64,000 nt of DNA from Enoplolaimus lenunculus. Taxonomy: Eukaryota > Nematoda > Enoplea > Enoplida > Thoracostomopsidae. The stretch is from contig JASANG010003345.1 of NCBI GenBank assembly GCA_030248215.1, forward strand, positions 186,001-250,000. The letters are read 5' to 3'. The notes beneath the pieces were generated by a model. It saw only the letters and a list, made by a program, of their open reading frames with translations, had not been told where the DNA came from and ran no database searches. Both the position numbers and the translations under genes were made by a program. Positions 50,370 to 60,812 of this stretch are shown here, piece after piece (positions within the stretch are counted from its first letter, which is position 1; each line of letters starts with the position of its first letter).

Positions 50370-51259
50370 GCTGTCGTTGTTGTTGTTGTTGTTGTAGTTG
50401 TTGGTATTGTTTTTGTGGTTGCAGTTTCAGTTGTTGTTGCTGCTGATGTTGACGTTTGTACTCATACAGTTTTGTAACTCCGTCGTCGCAACTACCGTCT
50501 TCTTGTCCTTCATCTTCTTCGACAATTGTCTCAGCGTTCCCAATATAAGACGTGTCTTCGCTTAAAAACAGTTTTCGTACATTTTTTGACATTTATAACT
50601 AAAAATTATGCATATAAACACACGTTTGCAAAGCCAACATTACGTTTCATAGGAAACGGTAGGTACAAACAAGTAAGACTCAGGGTGTCGCTATATATTT
50701 CGATTATTTTTACGCCGTTCGGAGCTGTTCGGAGGTGTTCGGCTATGCCCGCTGCTGTTCCGTTCCGCCTGACGTCGTGCGGCAAAGTACTGAATCGCAT
50801 GTGAATTAGAGCGTGCAGCGCCTAGCAATAATTAATAAACGAATTTTTTAACTTGTTGGTCGCCGTCCTGCGACGGACAGCACCGCACGATATGTAAAGC
50901 GCCTAGAGGTTCATTTTCGTTCTAGTAGCCTATTTGTGTTATCCTTTTGGCGGCACTTCACGTGTAAAAGATATATAATTTGTCCTGAATAGCAGTTTAG
51001 CCGACGGGCTACGACGACCCATACAAATATCCGCGAATACCTTTTAAACGCTTGTTCGCTCAACCACTGCACTTTCAATTGTTCTGCAGTTGTTTTTGCA
51101 TCAACTGACGTCGGCAACGTATCCGGTTCGACATCAGCGCTTGGCGAAGAACTGTTTACCAATCGCGCCGCTTGTTCGTGTCGTTCTTTGCGTAACATAC
51201 GTTCTGCCAGCAGATAGTACGTCGCTGTTAAATACGAATATTCGTCCGCTTCGAGTGCA
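39656..51259 (-). CDS. SNF1-related kinase (SNRK) gene, 3' part: UBA-like region and giant C-terminal tail (partial)
   Basis: The exons are 51259-51041, 50560-50061, 46523-45913, 45363-43625 and 43307-39656 (minus). Phases agree throughout (2,1,0,2), giving about 2239 residues. Three landmarks match vertebrate SNRK in order. These are the post-kinase UBA-like ALEADEYSYLTATYYLLAER (human ...NRYNHITATYFLLAERIL), the RKP...IVQEESEEDEH segment (human RKSAP...IFEEGESDDEF), and SPDIIRRYERS followed by SCSSSEASDDDSASAEKRRL (human SCSSSETSDDDSESRRRL). SNRK is a Ser/Thr kinase of the AMPK-related family, activated by LKB1 in vertebrates. The kinase domain would sit 5' of 51259. I see no DLKPEN/DFG motif in the remaining 12.7 kb, so it is probably outside the window. 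Human SNRK is 765 residues in all, so this tail is several times longer. The gene is partial at its 5' end. Confidence 0.87.
43625..45363 (-). CDS. SNRK exon, Ser/Gly/Gln-rich, ending in conserved SPDIIRRYERS
   Basis: The acceptor GATTTTTCTAG is in phase 0 and the reading is SINSSEMLSGDQQ. It has 579 codons of low-complexity Ser, Gly, Gln and His. A well-mixed end reads AVRHRQAIVSPDIIRRYERS then TVALY, matching vertebrate SPGTVHKRYHRR. The donor GTAGGA is in phase 2. Plus-strand open frames over 43710-44940 are shadows of the Gln/Ser repeats. Confidence 0.88.
45913..46523 (-). CDS. SNRK exon with poly-Gln and conserved acidic RKP motif
   Basis: The acceptor AATTTTCCAG completes Gly. After a Ser-rich start there is a poly-Gln tract of about 25 pure Gln (plus-strand TTG run at about 46317-46378). 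The motif RKPRTRVCSIVQEESEEDEH follows. It parallels the vertebrate SNRK segment that precedes the SCSSSE signature by some 40 residues. Here the gap is over 600 residues. The donor GTAAGT is in phase 0 after D-A-A. The open frame beyond the donor is intronic. Confidence 0.87.
46676..46835 (+). repeat. Degenerate TTAGGC-like hexamer tract in the SNRK intron
   Basis: A run of TAGGCTTAGG, TTTAGGCG, TAAGCGTAGG and similar hexamer variants over about 160 bp, without the ends of the TTAGGC-rich MITE. Smaller tracts of this kind lie at 14092-14140, 14575-14660, 18373-18390 and 19335-19420. Confidence 0.7.
47475..47560 (+). repeat. 13-14 bp GGGTCTCGG repeat and (AAG)n
   Basis: Alternating units GGGTCTCGGTTCTT and GGGTCTCGGTCTT, about six copies, in the large SNRK intron. 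A short (AAG)n run follows at 47591-47610. The derived open frames (RDPRTETQ repeats) are not coding. Confidence 0.9.
47912..48691 (+). mobile_element. Related MITE swollen by an internal minisatellite
   Basis: Left part AGAATCCAACAGGAACTACA matches the left of the 52301 element. The right end CCGGAACAGGATTTCCGG, then GCAGCCCTG, matches its right. About 390 bp of the middle is the 49-bp array described separately. It lies in the large SNRK intron (46524-50060). Confidence 0.6.
48247..48637 (+). repeat. 49-bp minisatellite, eight copies
   Basis: The unit runs CATTTCCTGTTTTTGCGTCT, TTGAATACCGGTACCGAGAA, CACGAACAG (49 bp) and repeats about eight times. The copies are almost identical; one has CTGCTACC for CCGGTACC. 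Because 49 is not a multiple of three, the minus strand is open in all three frames, which explains three overlapping open frames here; none is judged coding. Confidence 0.93.
50061..50560 (-). CDS. SNRK exon with poly-Gln tract
   Basis: The acceptor ACTGTTTTTAAG is in phase 2 and completes Ser. The exon begins EDTSYIGNAETIVEEDEGQED, acidic, followed by YEYKRQH. A Gln-rich stretch of about 45 residues comes from (TTG)n on the plus strand at about 50336-50440. Next is a Thr run and a Ser/Pro linker ending KMIRKSVARLPG. The donor is GTAAGT, phase 1. Confidence 0.87.
51041..51259 (-). CDS. SNRK exon with UBA-like segment
   Basis: The acceptor TTGGTTTTAG is followed by one base completing a codon, then ALEADEYSYLTATYYLLAER and MLRKERHEQAARLV. 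This is the family's UBA/auto-inhibitory helix region immediately after the kinase domain. A Ser/Pro linker and VQWLSEQAFK follow, and the donor is GTATTC in phase 2. The open frame upstream of the acceptor is not conserved. This is the exon that identifies the family. Confidence 0.9.
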
Positions 51260-52300
51260 CTAAAACCAAATAAATAAATAAACTAAATAAAGACAATATA
51301 ACTCGAATACTGTTTACATTTTAGTGAAGCTGGAACGTCCACTAATACGCAATTCGCGCATTAATGGCGTTCATTTTTGGCGCTTTTATTTATTCTGTAA
51401 ACAGAGAACAGAACAAATTCGCAATGACTACAAGAATGGATGAACTGCAGTGTTACAAGACGTTGGGCGTTGCAACAATTATGTATATGTCATAGCCACC
51501 AAACCAATTTAGACATATTGCAAAATAAATATGCCTAGCCACAGCGCCAATTAGCAGTGTCACAGTGGCAGCCACCGTACGAAATGGTTTATATGTTGGC
51601 AATTTTTTCATAACTGCACGCAATTAAAGAGTAAATAAAGCTGACGGGACGCCAAAAAAATGCACTAACAAATTATTGACCAATCACTTACCCGATATGT
51701 ATATAAAATACCCTGTTGTTTGCAAAAATGGGCAAAATTCTATATCGTAAGCATAGAATTGATTATTTTTAACCAATCAGAATTGATTATTTTTAATCAA
51801 TTATTTTTAACCAATCAAGAGCCGTTGCCGCGAACACCAGCTCGTGTGACAATAAGTGTGGTGACTACGACATATATCAGGGGGATCGACTGAATATTAA
51901 TTTTACTGGATGTCTGAACCGGATGGTAAATGTTTTACCGGAACTGGAGCGGGTTGTTAACCGGATATAGGATCCATCTATTTTTCGCACGGTTGCTAGT
52001 TGTTGAGAGATGAAAACTATATGTATTATGTTTACTTTACTAATTTCAAATTGTTGGCATAGGTTTTTCATTTCAATTACATAAACCCCCAAACACCTGC
52101 AAGGAGGTACGGCGAAAACACAACCTCTACTGATACATTTTCCACCGTGTAAATGCCAACTAGTTGTACACTTTTGTCTAAGTGTGATCATCCACTCTTG
52201 GTAATATAGATAGATATAGCAGCAGTTAATAATTCAATCATTATTCTAAAACAAGGAAGTGATTTGAAGCCGACATTTCCTACATGTGATTTGTAGGCAT

Positions 52301-52688
52301 CAAGGTTCCAACAGGAACTACATTTGGCCGGAACAAGAACAGTAACCGGAATTTGAAATAATTTTCGTCGTCGAATTACTGTTGGACATTTTAGAAAACT
52401 TGCCTAAAAATTGTTTACGTGAATTTTCAGCTATTTCATGAACCAATTTTTGCGAAAACACGTCAGAGCCAGTTTATTCACAAAATTGAACTAATTGCAA
52501 CAACAGTTCATTTCGAAATAAAAAATTTTTAATGACAAAAGTTTTCTTTCCAGTATTTAAATGATTATGAATAATTTGCTACAAAACCGTTAAAATTCCG
52601 GTTCCTACATCTTTGAATGCAGGAATAGGAACACGAATTGAATTTTTGCAGGAATTCCGGCCGGAGCAGGAAATCCGGTTGAACCCTG
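52301..52688 (+). mobile_element. MITE with CAAGGTTCCAAC / CGGTTGAACCCTG ends
   Basis: Left end CAAGGTTCCAACAGGAAC, right end GAAATCCGGTTGAACCCTG (imperfect inverted repeats). The 8-bp flanks GTAGGCAT and GTAACCAC agree at 5 of 8 positions, so hAT membership is only suggested. Inside near the right end is the segment TCTTTGAATGCAGG then GGAACACGAATTGAATTT. That segment is the likely ancestor of the 49-bp minisatellite at 48247-48637. Confidence 0.65.
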
Positions 52689-53086
52689 GTAACCACCTAT
52701 TTATCTCTATTAGCAACTAGGGTGTCCCAAGCCGCTAATTGTTGTTCATGACATCTCAAGCAACGACTAGAACGAAAAAAATTATCCACTAATTATATGT
52801 ATTGCACCAAAAATATTTTATTGTGACACGCGTCGACGCTTCTATAAGGTTTAGTTTGCTGTATTTACATACGGTAGCTGTTGTGCTGATTTGAACAACA
52901 ATTGGCGCTTTGAATGGCACAGTTGAGTTGCCAACGTTGACACAAAATAACTGTTCAGGACGCGACATACACATGCTCCTGGTTCCATGCGGATAATCAC
53001 AATATATGTACCTGTATATAATCATATCCAATTCTAAGTTAAGCAGTACCATATCGAGCCTTTCACGAAAATTTGGCTGCCGATGT

Positions 53087-53158
53087 GGGGGAAGGCGACG
53101 GTCGCACCCACGACGTACGGATTACCGATCCGCTGCTCTAACCACAGAACTACATAGC
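53087..53158 (-). pseudogene. tRNA-Thr-like pseudogene or SINE head
   Basis: The minus strand reads TAGTTCTGTGGTTAGAGCAG (D arm with the paired GTTC/GAGC and loop GG). The anticodon stem GCGGA/TCCGT encloses loop TCGGTAA (anticodon GGT if read canonically, but with C instead of the invariant T before it). A five-base variable loop and GTGGGTGCGACC in place of the T-arm B box follow. The T stem and acceptor stem do not pair, so it is not a working tRNA. Confidence 0.5.
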
Positions 53159-53691
53159 GATGCAAGAATTTCAATATATTCCAGTGAACTTTTTCCGGCC
53201 AGAAAATATAACATAACACCAAAACGAGGAGCATAAACCGAAATCAAGAGACTAATGCACACAGGCTGACCGCATAATACATTCAACGAGATGCGGACAT
53301 CAACTTAGTCTGATAGCCGTCTTCGGATGCACATTTACCCATTCACAAGATCCAAAGTCGGTTCCAAAGCGTAGTCCGCTGACCGTACCATCCCAAAATG
53401 TTCTATCCCGTTAAGGTATTGAACGCTGTTCACAACGTTTATATATACACAATCAATAAATGTATTTATGAAATTATATTGAGCACACACACATTTGATG
53501 TGAAAAACCAACAACACAGGAAGCACAAAACCAAAAAAGTTGCTGTAATAAACGCAAAAACCACTCTTCGCTGTTAAATCAACAAAAGTTCCAAGCATAA
53601 CCCAAATTAAACACCCTCGCATAACCGAACAAACACCCAGCCACGGCCCAATCATACAGTCTATCGTAATCCGATTAAGCCATCGACCTTG

Positions 53692-53883
53692 GCCCATACT
53701 CGCAAATGCGTAGGAGCGCCTAGCACCAGTTAGCGATAGGTTTTCAAACAGACGAACTATTTTAATTGGTGATATTACACTTGGCGCAGAAGTGGCACAA
53801 GTTAAATTCGAAAAATGTGCTCAAATTCGAACACGACCATTACCAACTGATGAGAGATGCTACACACATTTTGAATACAGTCC
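53692..53883 (+). mobile_element. Diverged MITE of the TTCTCAAATG family
   Basis: Starts GCCCATACTCGCAAATGCG and GCACCAGTTAGCGATAGG and ends ACCAACTGATGAGAGATGC, then CACACATTTTGAATACAG. These are the same parts in the same order as the 54882 copy, with more changes. It lies just 3' of the 54049 open frame, near its presumed poly(A) signal. Confidence 0.65.
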
Positions 53884-54048
53884 GTTGACCGAATTAAACC
53901 TTTTACCATTACCCAAGAAACCATTTTATTGATGGCGTGGACCGTAACCCAATTGGCAATTAATCACTCGTACCGTTGAACAGCAAATCCATTTGTGCAG
54001 AAACAATAACCCAACCATGATTTAGCCACACCTTCACTGTTCTCAACC

Positions 54049-54596
54049 TCATTTCTTTCCATTGCTCGATTTCCCAGCTGAAACTACTGTATTATCACTA
54101 CGTACTACAATAGAATTTGTGAGCAACGGACTTGGCGTCGGTTTTCGAGTATTGTGAACGTTGCGATGTTGATGATGACTAAGTACGCTTTTTATTAACG
54201 GCCGGCCTCCTAGCAATAATCGGCGCGGTCCGCCTTCATTTGGCTCTCGTCCATCCGGTGAGCCATCAGGATCAAAGGCTATTTTTGATCCTAAACGCTT
54301 GTCATTGTCCGCTTTTTCATTCGCTCTGGTTCCATTTTGGTCATCCTGCGTCTGTGAGCAGGAACTGGCGAAATGTTCGTTTCCAGCAACGGGTAGCTCT
54401 GATTTGACTACTTCAGCGTGTGGTCGGTCAACTGCTTTTGACGGCGGCGCCGGTGGCTCTTTTGATCTCGCGAGGCATTGATGTTGACCGCCGGTCGCGG
54501 CGTCTGTTTTCACTGGAGACGAAGCGTCGCCGCGATGTTCACGCAAACGTCTCAATAGTCGTCGAAGATAATCACTCATACCGTCTAGCACAATTG
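54049..54596 (-). CDS. Possible last exon of an unidentified gene (or an internal SNRK exon)
   Basis: Open frame of about 180 residues after a possible acceptor GCAG in phase 1, or from ATG at 54579 (MSDYLRRLLRRLREHRGDAS). It is basic at first, then hydrophilic, with GGPRRLLLGGRPLIKSVLSH and TPSPLL near the end. The stop is TGA, with AATAAA on the minus strand at about 53939-53934, some 110 bases later. Base composition is as coding as the SNRK exons and better than the surrounding DNA. No family recognised. If it belongs to an upstream gene, that gene ends here. If it belongs to SNRK, the stop must be spliced out, for example at a GTACGT near 54094. Confidence 0.5.
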
Positions 54597-54881
54597 CTGC
54601 GTTGGTGGTATACGCAAACAGTACAGAAATAACACAAACTTATCAGTTATTTACGGTTTTACGGTATATGTACATACATTTATTTAAATATGCTTTAAAC
54701 ACAAGCGTAAAACAATTCGAATCAAGTCGAAGTTTTTGCTTTCTTAGATCAAATCTCTACTCCCCCCCACACACACAAGCGTATCCAGTAACATTTTTAC
54801 AACCCTGGTGATGAGTAGTACTCAAACAGTCCTGGTATACAATGAAACCAAGCTGAAAAGTATAAAAATCTTCAGAGCTGG

Positions 54882-55105
54882 GCCCATATTCTCAAATGCG
54901 TATTAGCACCTATCATCAGTTAGCGATAAGTTTTCAAACTTACGAACATCTGCAGTTGCAGATCTCAAAATTGGTGTATAGAAGTAGCAAATCGAACGCG
55001 AACAATGTGCTCTAAATTTCGAACCTCACCCTGTGCTGGGTTCAAAGTTACAGGGCCTATCACCAACTGGTGATAGGTGCTACACACACATTTGAGAATA
55101 CGGGC
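54882..55105 (+). mobile_element. MITE with GCCCATATTCTCAAATG ends
   Basis: Inverted ends GCCCATATTCTCAAATG and CATTTGAGAATACGGGC extend inward through TAGCACCTATCA and TGATAGGTGCTA, giving about 45 bp of imperfect inverted repeat. 224 bp. No convincing target duplication. One-sided relatives are seen near 4004-4050, 23860-23915, 32100-32175 and 34775-34805. Confidence 0.75.
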
Positions 55106-55371
55106 ACTGAAACGGGAAATTATGGAAAGGATGACTAAATTTACTCGTGTACTGAAAAGTAACAGTCTTCAACCCTTATAGTAGCAAGTTTTTTACGCCG
55201 TTACGTAGTTGAAAGGCGGGCAAACTTGACTAGATCCTAAAATTCAATACATGTATTAATATATTTTAAGAATAACCTGGTAATCATAGGCTAAATACAA
55301 AGTTGCACGCGACAACGAGCAGTAGTAGAGTTGCAGGACTTTTTTGGTTATTTTCAAAATGCATATATATA

Positions 55372-55373
<2 letters not shown>

Positions 55374-55458
<85 letters not shown>
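55374..55458 (+). repeat. (AT)n microsatellite
   Basis: Uninterrupted AT dinucleotides for about 85 bp. Open frames of alternating Ile/Tyr on both strands are artefacts. Confidence 0.97.
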
Positions 55459-55461
<3 letters not shown>

Positions 55462-57462
55462 TATTTATACATATATATTTAAGTAAGTGTCATGTATCAG
55501 TAGAAACTACTGCAAATGCTGAGTCGAATGGTGTTAAAATTTTCACATGGTTAACGAGTTATTATCAACCAACTCATTCGACGCCATTCCAAATCGCTTA
55601 CAGTGCGTCAGATTAGTTATTTGACCATATTCAGTCGTATAACTGCGAAAAAAATAACACTATTCCATTGAGCTGCGCAAACTACGTGTAATAAGAGTTG
55701 TATCAACTTTTTACAAAGACATTTGCGTTTCAAACCTTGAAACCTTAAAAAAAATCGATTTTTTCAAAAATTCAAACTTGAATGTGAAACAATCAGTGGA
55801 GGTCGTGAGAAATTGTGTCGAATGATTCTTAAATTGCCGACTTGTTGACAAAAAATTCTTTTAGTCCAAAAATCACTATGCGAAATTTTTCATAATTCGA
55901 TCATTTTTGTGTGAACGCTGGCTAGAAGACAGCGTTCACAACTAGCCAGCGTTCACAAGCCATAGTCAGACGCCTACACCGATTTTCTATTTTTGTAATC
56001 CGCAATGGGTCTTTTAAGTAGTTCTCCCATTAGCCGACCAACATTTGCCTAAAATGGTCCAATATAGAAAATTATTGTAGCGTCGACTAATATTTAAATT
56101 CCGGTTTGAAACGATATGAAATAACTTTTGATCATCCCAGTAGAATATGAAAAGTAGTGAAAACACGGTCATATCGCCAAAATATTATATACATATTAGC
56201 CACACAAGCAATGTATAACCAAACAATCGTTATTCATTCGTATTTCCGTCCATAATCGGTTACTCAAACTAACGCAGGTACGTATTGTATATAAATCTAC
56301 GTGACAAACAGTTACTTTTTAAACACTAAACCCCTAATCAACTTTTGTATAACTTCAACTTACCGTACTACAACTGCCCTCACACACACACACACACACG
56401 AACAGAATCCATCCAAACACTAAAACCTGCCAAAACAATTACATATCAGTATCAACAACAAATTAACTCTTCCGTCTATTGTGATCGTAAAACTCCAACT
56501 TACCGTTGATATATCTGCAATCTTGGCGACCCCCAACCAAGAAACCAAACTTAAAACAAACGCACACATAAAGTAGTCTTCTGACCTACCAACACAAGTA
56601 CACAAGTGTATACAAATGGCGAAACAAAGGGTGTATATATATCCTCCTATCCCGATCTCGAAACTTCTAAAAAGGCAATAAAACACACTTTTACCCAGCT
56701 TTATTAAAATAAAACAATTTTCTGGATGCTGGCGGGGGTCAAAAAACATTCTTCTACAAAAGGTAAGATTATATATAGACTCAAAACTCAAACCACATTC
56801 CTACGTACGCATCAGCCTAACAAACTAAACACGGCTACGCGTCGATCGCTCCACTCTACGCTGCGCTTAAATTTTTTTATACATCACACAGAACAGTATC
56901 CAGTTAAAACTCGTTGACAAACAATTTTCCCACGCTACTACTACTAAAACCCACCCTCGATCGGTCGTTTTCCCACGGTAAAGAAAAACTCTAAACGGCG
57001 GCAGCAGAAAGCAAACAACTCTAACTTGAACTGTTGAGGCGCAAACAACACAGATGGCGAGCACTGGTGACAACACCAAAAAACAAACTGCGAGTTCATA
57101 GACAAGTTTGTTCACACCAGATCGTTTAAGACAGCACGCAGTGCAGTCACTGGTCCACAGATCAAATTGTGCTTGCGGCCTCTTAACAGTTACGTATTGC
57201 CCAGCACTTTCCGCAAGAAAGTGCAGACGACGATAATATAATAGCTCTGAGCCTGAGCCGGTAAATAAATGATACTTAAACGATAAACAGTTTCGCATTC
57301 TCAAGTAGACGTTTAGTTTGATTTCGGTTTCTATTTACCATTTCAAACTTAAACTGGATTCTATCACAGACACTTAATTTCCTGTGCGATCAAAATATAC
57401 CATCAAACACAGTTTGCATATATATACATACAGATACACATAGTTACGTAAGACGTAGGCCC

Positions 57463-57873
57463 CAGGGTGCAATGCGGCACTGGATTATACTGGAATCGGA
57501 ACAACAAATTTATACCGGAATCGGAATCGAAACTACAAATTCTGTGACTATACGGATAATTTGTATTAACAAGTATATTGATTTAGGGCGTCTGTTGGCC
57601 GACAACAATTCTCAAAAACGTCGCATGAACAAATTGACAATTATTTTTTGGCTCTGTAAAACTAAACTACAATCAATTATTGATAAGTTAACTGATCGAA
57701 AACAATTGAATAGATAAATGATGCAGAATTTTTATACAACATATCACAATAAGTAGGGCTAAAATTAAAATGTGGAAATTCTGATTCCGATTGATTGTGC
57801 ATTCGGAATATCAGAATCGGAACTCGTTTAGAATTGGAAGTCAAATCAGAATCGGAATTCCGATTGCACCCTG
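57463..57873 (+). mobile_element. hAT-type MITE with CAGGGTGCAAT ends and TCGGAATC repeats
   Basis: Ends CAGGGTGCAAT and ATTGCACCCTG, with a perfect 8-bp duplication GTAGGCCC at 57455-57462 and 57874-57881. Subterminal CGGAATCGGAATC repeats sit at both ends. 411 bp. No transposase-like frame was recognised, so it would need a hAT transposase supplied in trans. Confidence 0.93.
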
Positions 57874-60417
57874 GTAGGCCCCCAAACACCGATCCATAAG
57901 AAACATTTGCGTTAAAAATTTGCAGTACTAAAATTGCGTTTGACTTCTCGCTCACTTCACCGCGCGACCTTCATAGGTCGACGACTTAAGCTGTCTTGTA
58001 GACTTCACCCTCATTTACGCTTCGGCTTACAACGAACCAACATTTACCGTAGAAATATATATGACCAATTTCATTACCAAAATTACACAAACCTCCGACA
58101 AAAATTCTATTCAAGCCGGATCCAGAGGTCGCTTTTTAGCTGGAACTGCTATATATCTGTTATTTTATGACTTTCAAAGGTTTCTTTGCGCGTTCCCGAT
58201 TGTTTCTTCAACTGTTATGGACGCCAAAAATGCGCCTGTACCTCAAAATGACAGTGGGATGTTCAGTTTTTCGTTGACAAAAAAGCGAAAAATTGTACAC
58301 AGATGTGCGTAGACATAAATACACACATCAAGCACAGTCCCGGTTTTTCGCATTTCGGGTGATACAACAGTACGTATCGCAATTTCGTCATACGAGTACG
58401 TAGTTACTACCTTAAAACGAACCAATTTCAATATCACAGAAACCTTAGAGTTACGTATATACATGCTTCAACATTTCATGTACATTGTCACGTTGCTCTG
58501 TGAACGCTAACTGCATCCCCCCGCCACGCCTGCCTGCTGATCGCATGTGCGGTCGCACTGTCTTAGAAACAAAAAATACCGTTTGAGTAGTACTTCGAAG
58601 CATGAACAAGAAAGTAAAAAAGAAAAACAAGCAATCGCTTGAAGGATACCCGCATCTTATTATCCTCGGCGCTGGAGGAACCAGAAAAGTTTTGTCGGGG
58701 GGTTCATTGGCTGAAGATATATAGATAGATAAATAGCGGTTATATTAGGATATAACGCCAGACGGGGCGTTCTAGTTTAGAAAATATAGACAGATTGCTC
58801 ATTGCGATATCCTATCATACGTTGAGCTTCAAAGGAAGCTACAAATGGATCAAAATTCAAGGCAATTATTACACACCAGAATCGATAAGAACTTAATTCC
58901 ACGCCCCAACCAACGGTACAACGCCTGAATGCGAACAGGATCGTACACACGGTATCCTCCATGTTTTCGTCAAAAACAAGCTCGCTTGCAAGCAGTAGCA
59001 AGCAGCACAGCAATATATATTTTGACGCCCACCCAACTCACAAGCGTTTTTCGATTTCATATTCAACAAGTTTTTTTTACCGCAACGCAAAGCGGTGGGA
59101 ATTTTACGCACGAACCGGCATTCAATGAACACCTTCCTGGATATATCAGCCCGTGCTCTGAATCCGATCGCGCTTACAAATTAAAAAGACATCGGTATGC
59201 GTAACATCGGCCGTCAAAAAACTTCAACACCACTACAGAGTATTTGTGCATCTACCCCAAACGCTCATCAACTTTATTAGCTCATAATACGCCCAACACC
59301 CGGTGACAATTCAAAACTAAACACGCCAAATGAACCATTCATTTGGCGAAATCCCACAACTTGATAACTTAAAATCCGAAACACTGCTCACTACAAACAA
59401 ACCAGGTAAACACCGATCTCAGATAACTTCAAAAAATAAATAAACGCCTATTTATAATCAAAAACCTTGCCGCTGAACACAAAAGTCTATTCTAGACAGT
59501 TACTTAAGTTATACAATTAAATCTCAAAACTACAGCAGACACATAATAGACAATGCAAGAAAGCGTCGAGACACCGATCGCTAGCTAAACACACCTATTA
59601 CAATGGGGTGGTTTTTTGAATGACTTTTTCTAAAAACTCGACAATTTTAACTACTACTACTTTTGATCAGTGCACAGAACAACTACAACTACAACAATAC
59701 GAAAACAATCCTAGCCAGCCAGTAGCGACCGCCAAACGTGCATTTTTAGCCGTAAATCATAATAAAAAATTTCGGGTTTTCATCGCAGTTCCAAAAGGAA
59801 CATGGTCTGACACCGACCGTGACCTGCTCTTCATCATCCACCAACGCGGGCATCAGTCCAACGCAGGAAAGCTTCGCATTGATACCAAGTGCTTGCGGCG
59901 GTTTGGCCGCCGATACCACCGAATTGTACAGCGAATTTTGCTGGCTAATCTCAAAGTATATATTTATTTTTTGAAAATTTAAATCCAAAACATTTTAAAT
60001 ACACAAACCAATAAAGGATGTTAATTAAATAACAAAAGACAAACAACGTTTAATCAAATTACGTATTACAACTACGAAATCAACGAAACATCTCCTTAGA
60101 CGAAAGTCGGCACCAGACTTACATATACTAGCATTTGCCAGAATTTACCATAATATTCGTTTCTATACATCAGTCAACTGGCCAGTCTAACATGCCAGTG
60201 GGTGAATAATACGACGCCAATATTTTCTGGGGGTGAACCAAGAAATGGCTAGTATTTCGGCGAATGCGGCCGCGTCCCGCGAAACATTTTTTCCAACCGT
60301 CCCATCAGTTAACATGAAAAAACCGCATACCATCTGAGCCACGAAGACAAGTATTTCAACGATTTTTATGTTGATTTTCATATTTTTAAGACGCCGAAGT
60401 ACGATATTGAATAAACG

Positions 60418-60812
60418 CAGTGTGCAGTCGGAATTACGATTCGGATTAGAATTGCGATTCAAAACGTGTTCCGATGCCGATTTCGATTCCGATTGCACAA
60501 TCAATCGGAATCGGAATTTTCACATCTTAATTTTAGGCCTACTAGTAGTGATACGTTGTATATGAATTAAATTGTTTTCGACATGTTAACTTATCAATAA
60601 TTGATTGTAGTTTAGCTTTACAGAGCCAAAAAATTATTCCCAATTTGTTCATGCGACGTCTTTGAGAATTGTTGCCAGCCAACAGACATTCTAAATCATT
60701 GTTAAACTTTGTTAATACAAATTATCCGTATAGCGTCAAATTTTGTAGTTCCGATTCCGGTAAAAATTTGCTGTTCCGATTCCGGTATAATCCAGTTCCG
60801 GTTTGCACCCTT
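60418..60812 (-). mobile_element. Second copy of the CAGGGTGCAAT MITE, inverted
   Basis: Aligns in reverse with 57463-57873, including the middle segment around CAATAATTGATTGTAGTTTA and the end GGTATAATCCAGTTCCGG. The ends CAGTGTGCAGTCGG and TTTGCACCCTT are diverged. No target duplication could be seen. An older copy. Confidence 0.85.

Larger units (their letters stand above)
51260..54048. other. Upstream of the SNRK UBA exon, no exon recognised
   Basis: Expected to be SNRK intron. It holds the MITE at 52301, the tRNA-like piece at 53087 and the MITE at 53692. I looked on the minus strand for the end of a kinase domain (HPW, then a segment like IVxxMVxGxIxxR) and for DLKPEN or DFG motifs, and saw none. 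Confidence 0.55.

Noticed and set aside
53210-53250. Minus-strand GATTTCGGTTTA, reading D-F-G-L, as a possible kinase activation-loop start
   Set aside because: The following residues (CSSFWCYVIF) do not resemble the SNRK segment after DFG, and no APE or HRD motif lies near.
55256-55616. Open frames of alternating Ile-Tyr
   Set aside because: Direct translation of the (AT)n microsatellite.
59620-59982. Plus-strand open frame of 120 codons with RRFGRRYHRIVQRIL
   Set aside because: The minus strand is open over the same bases, and no family or neighbouring exon was found. It could be a transposon remnant, but nothing proves it.
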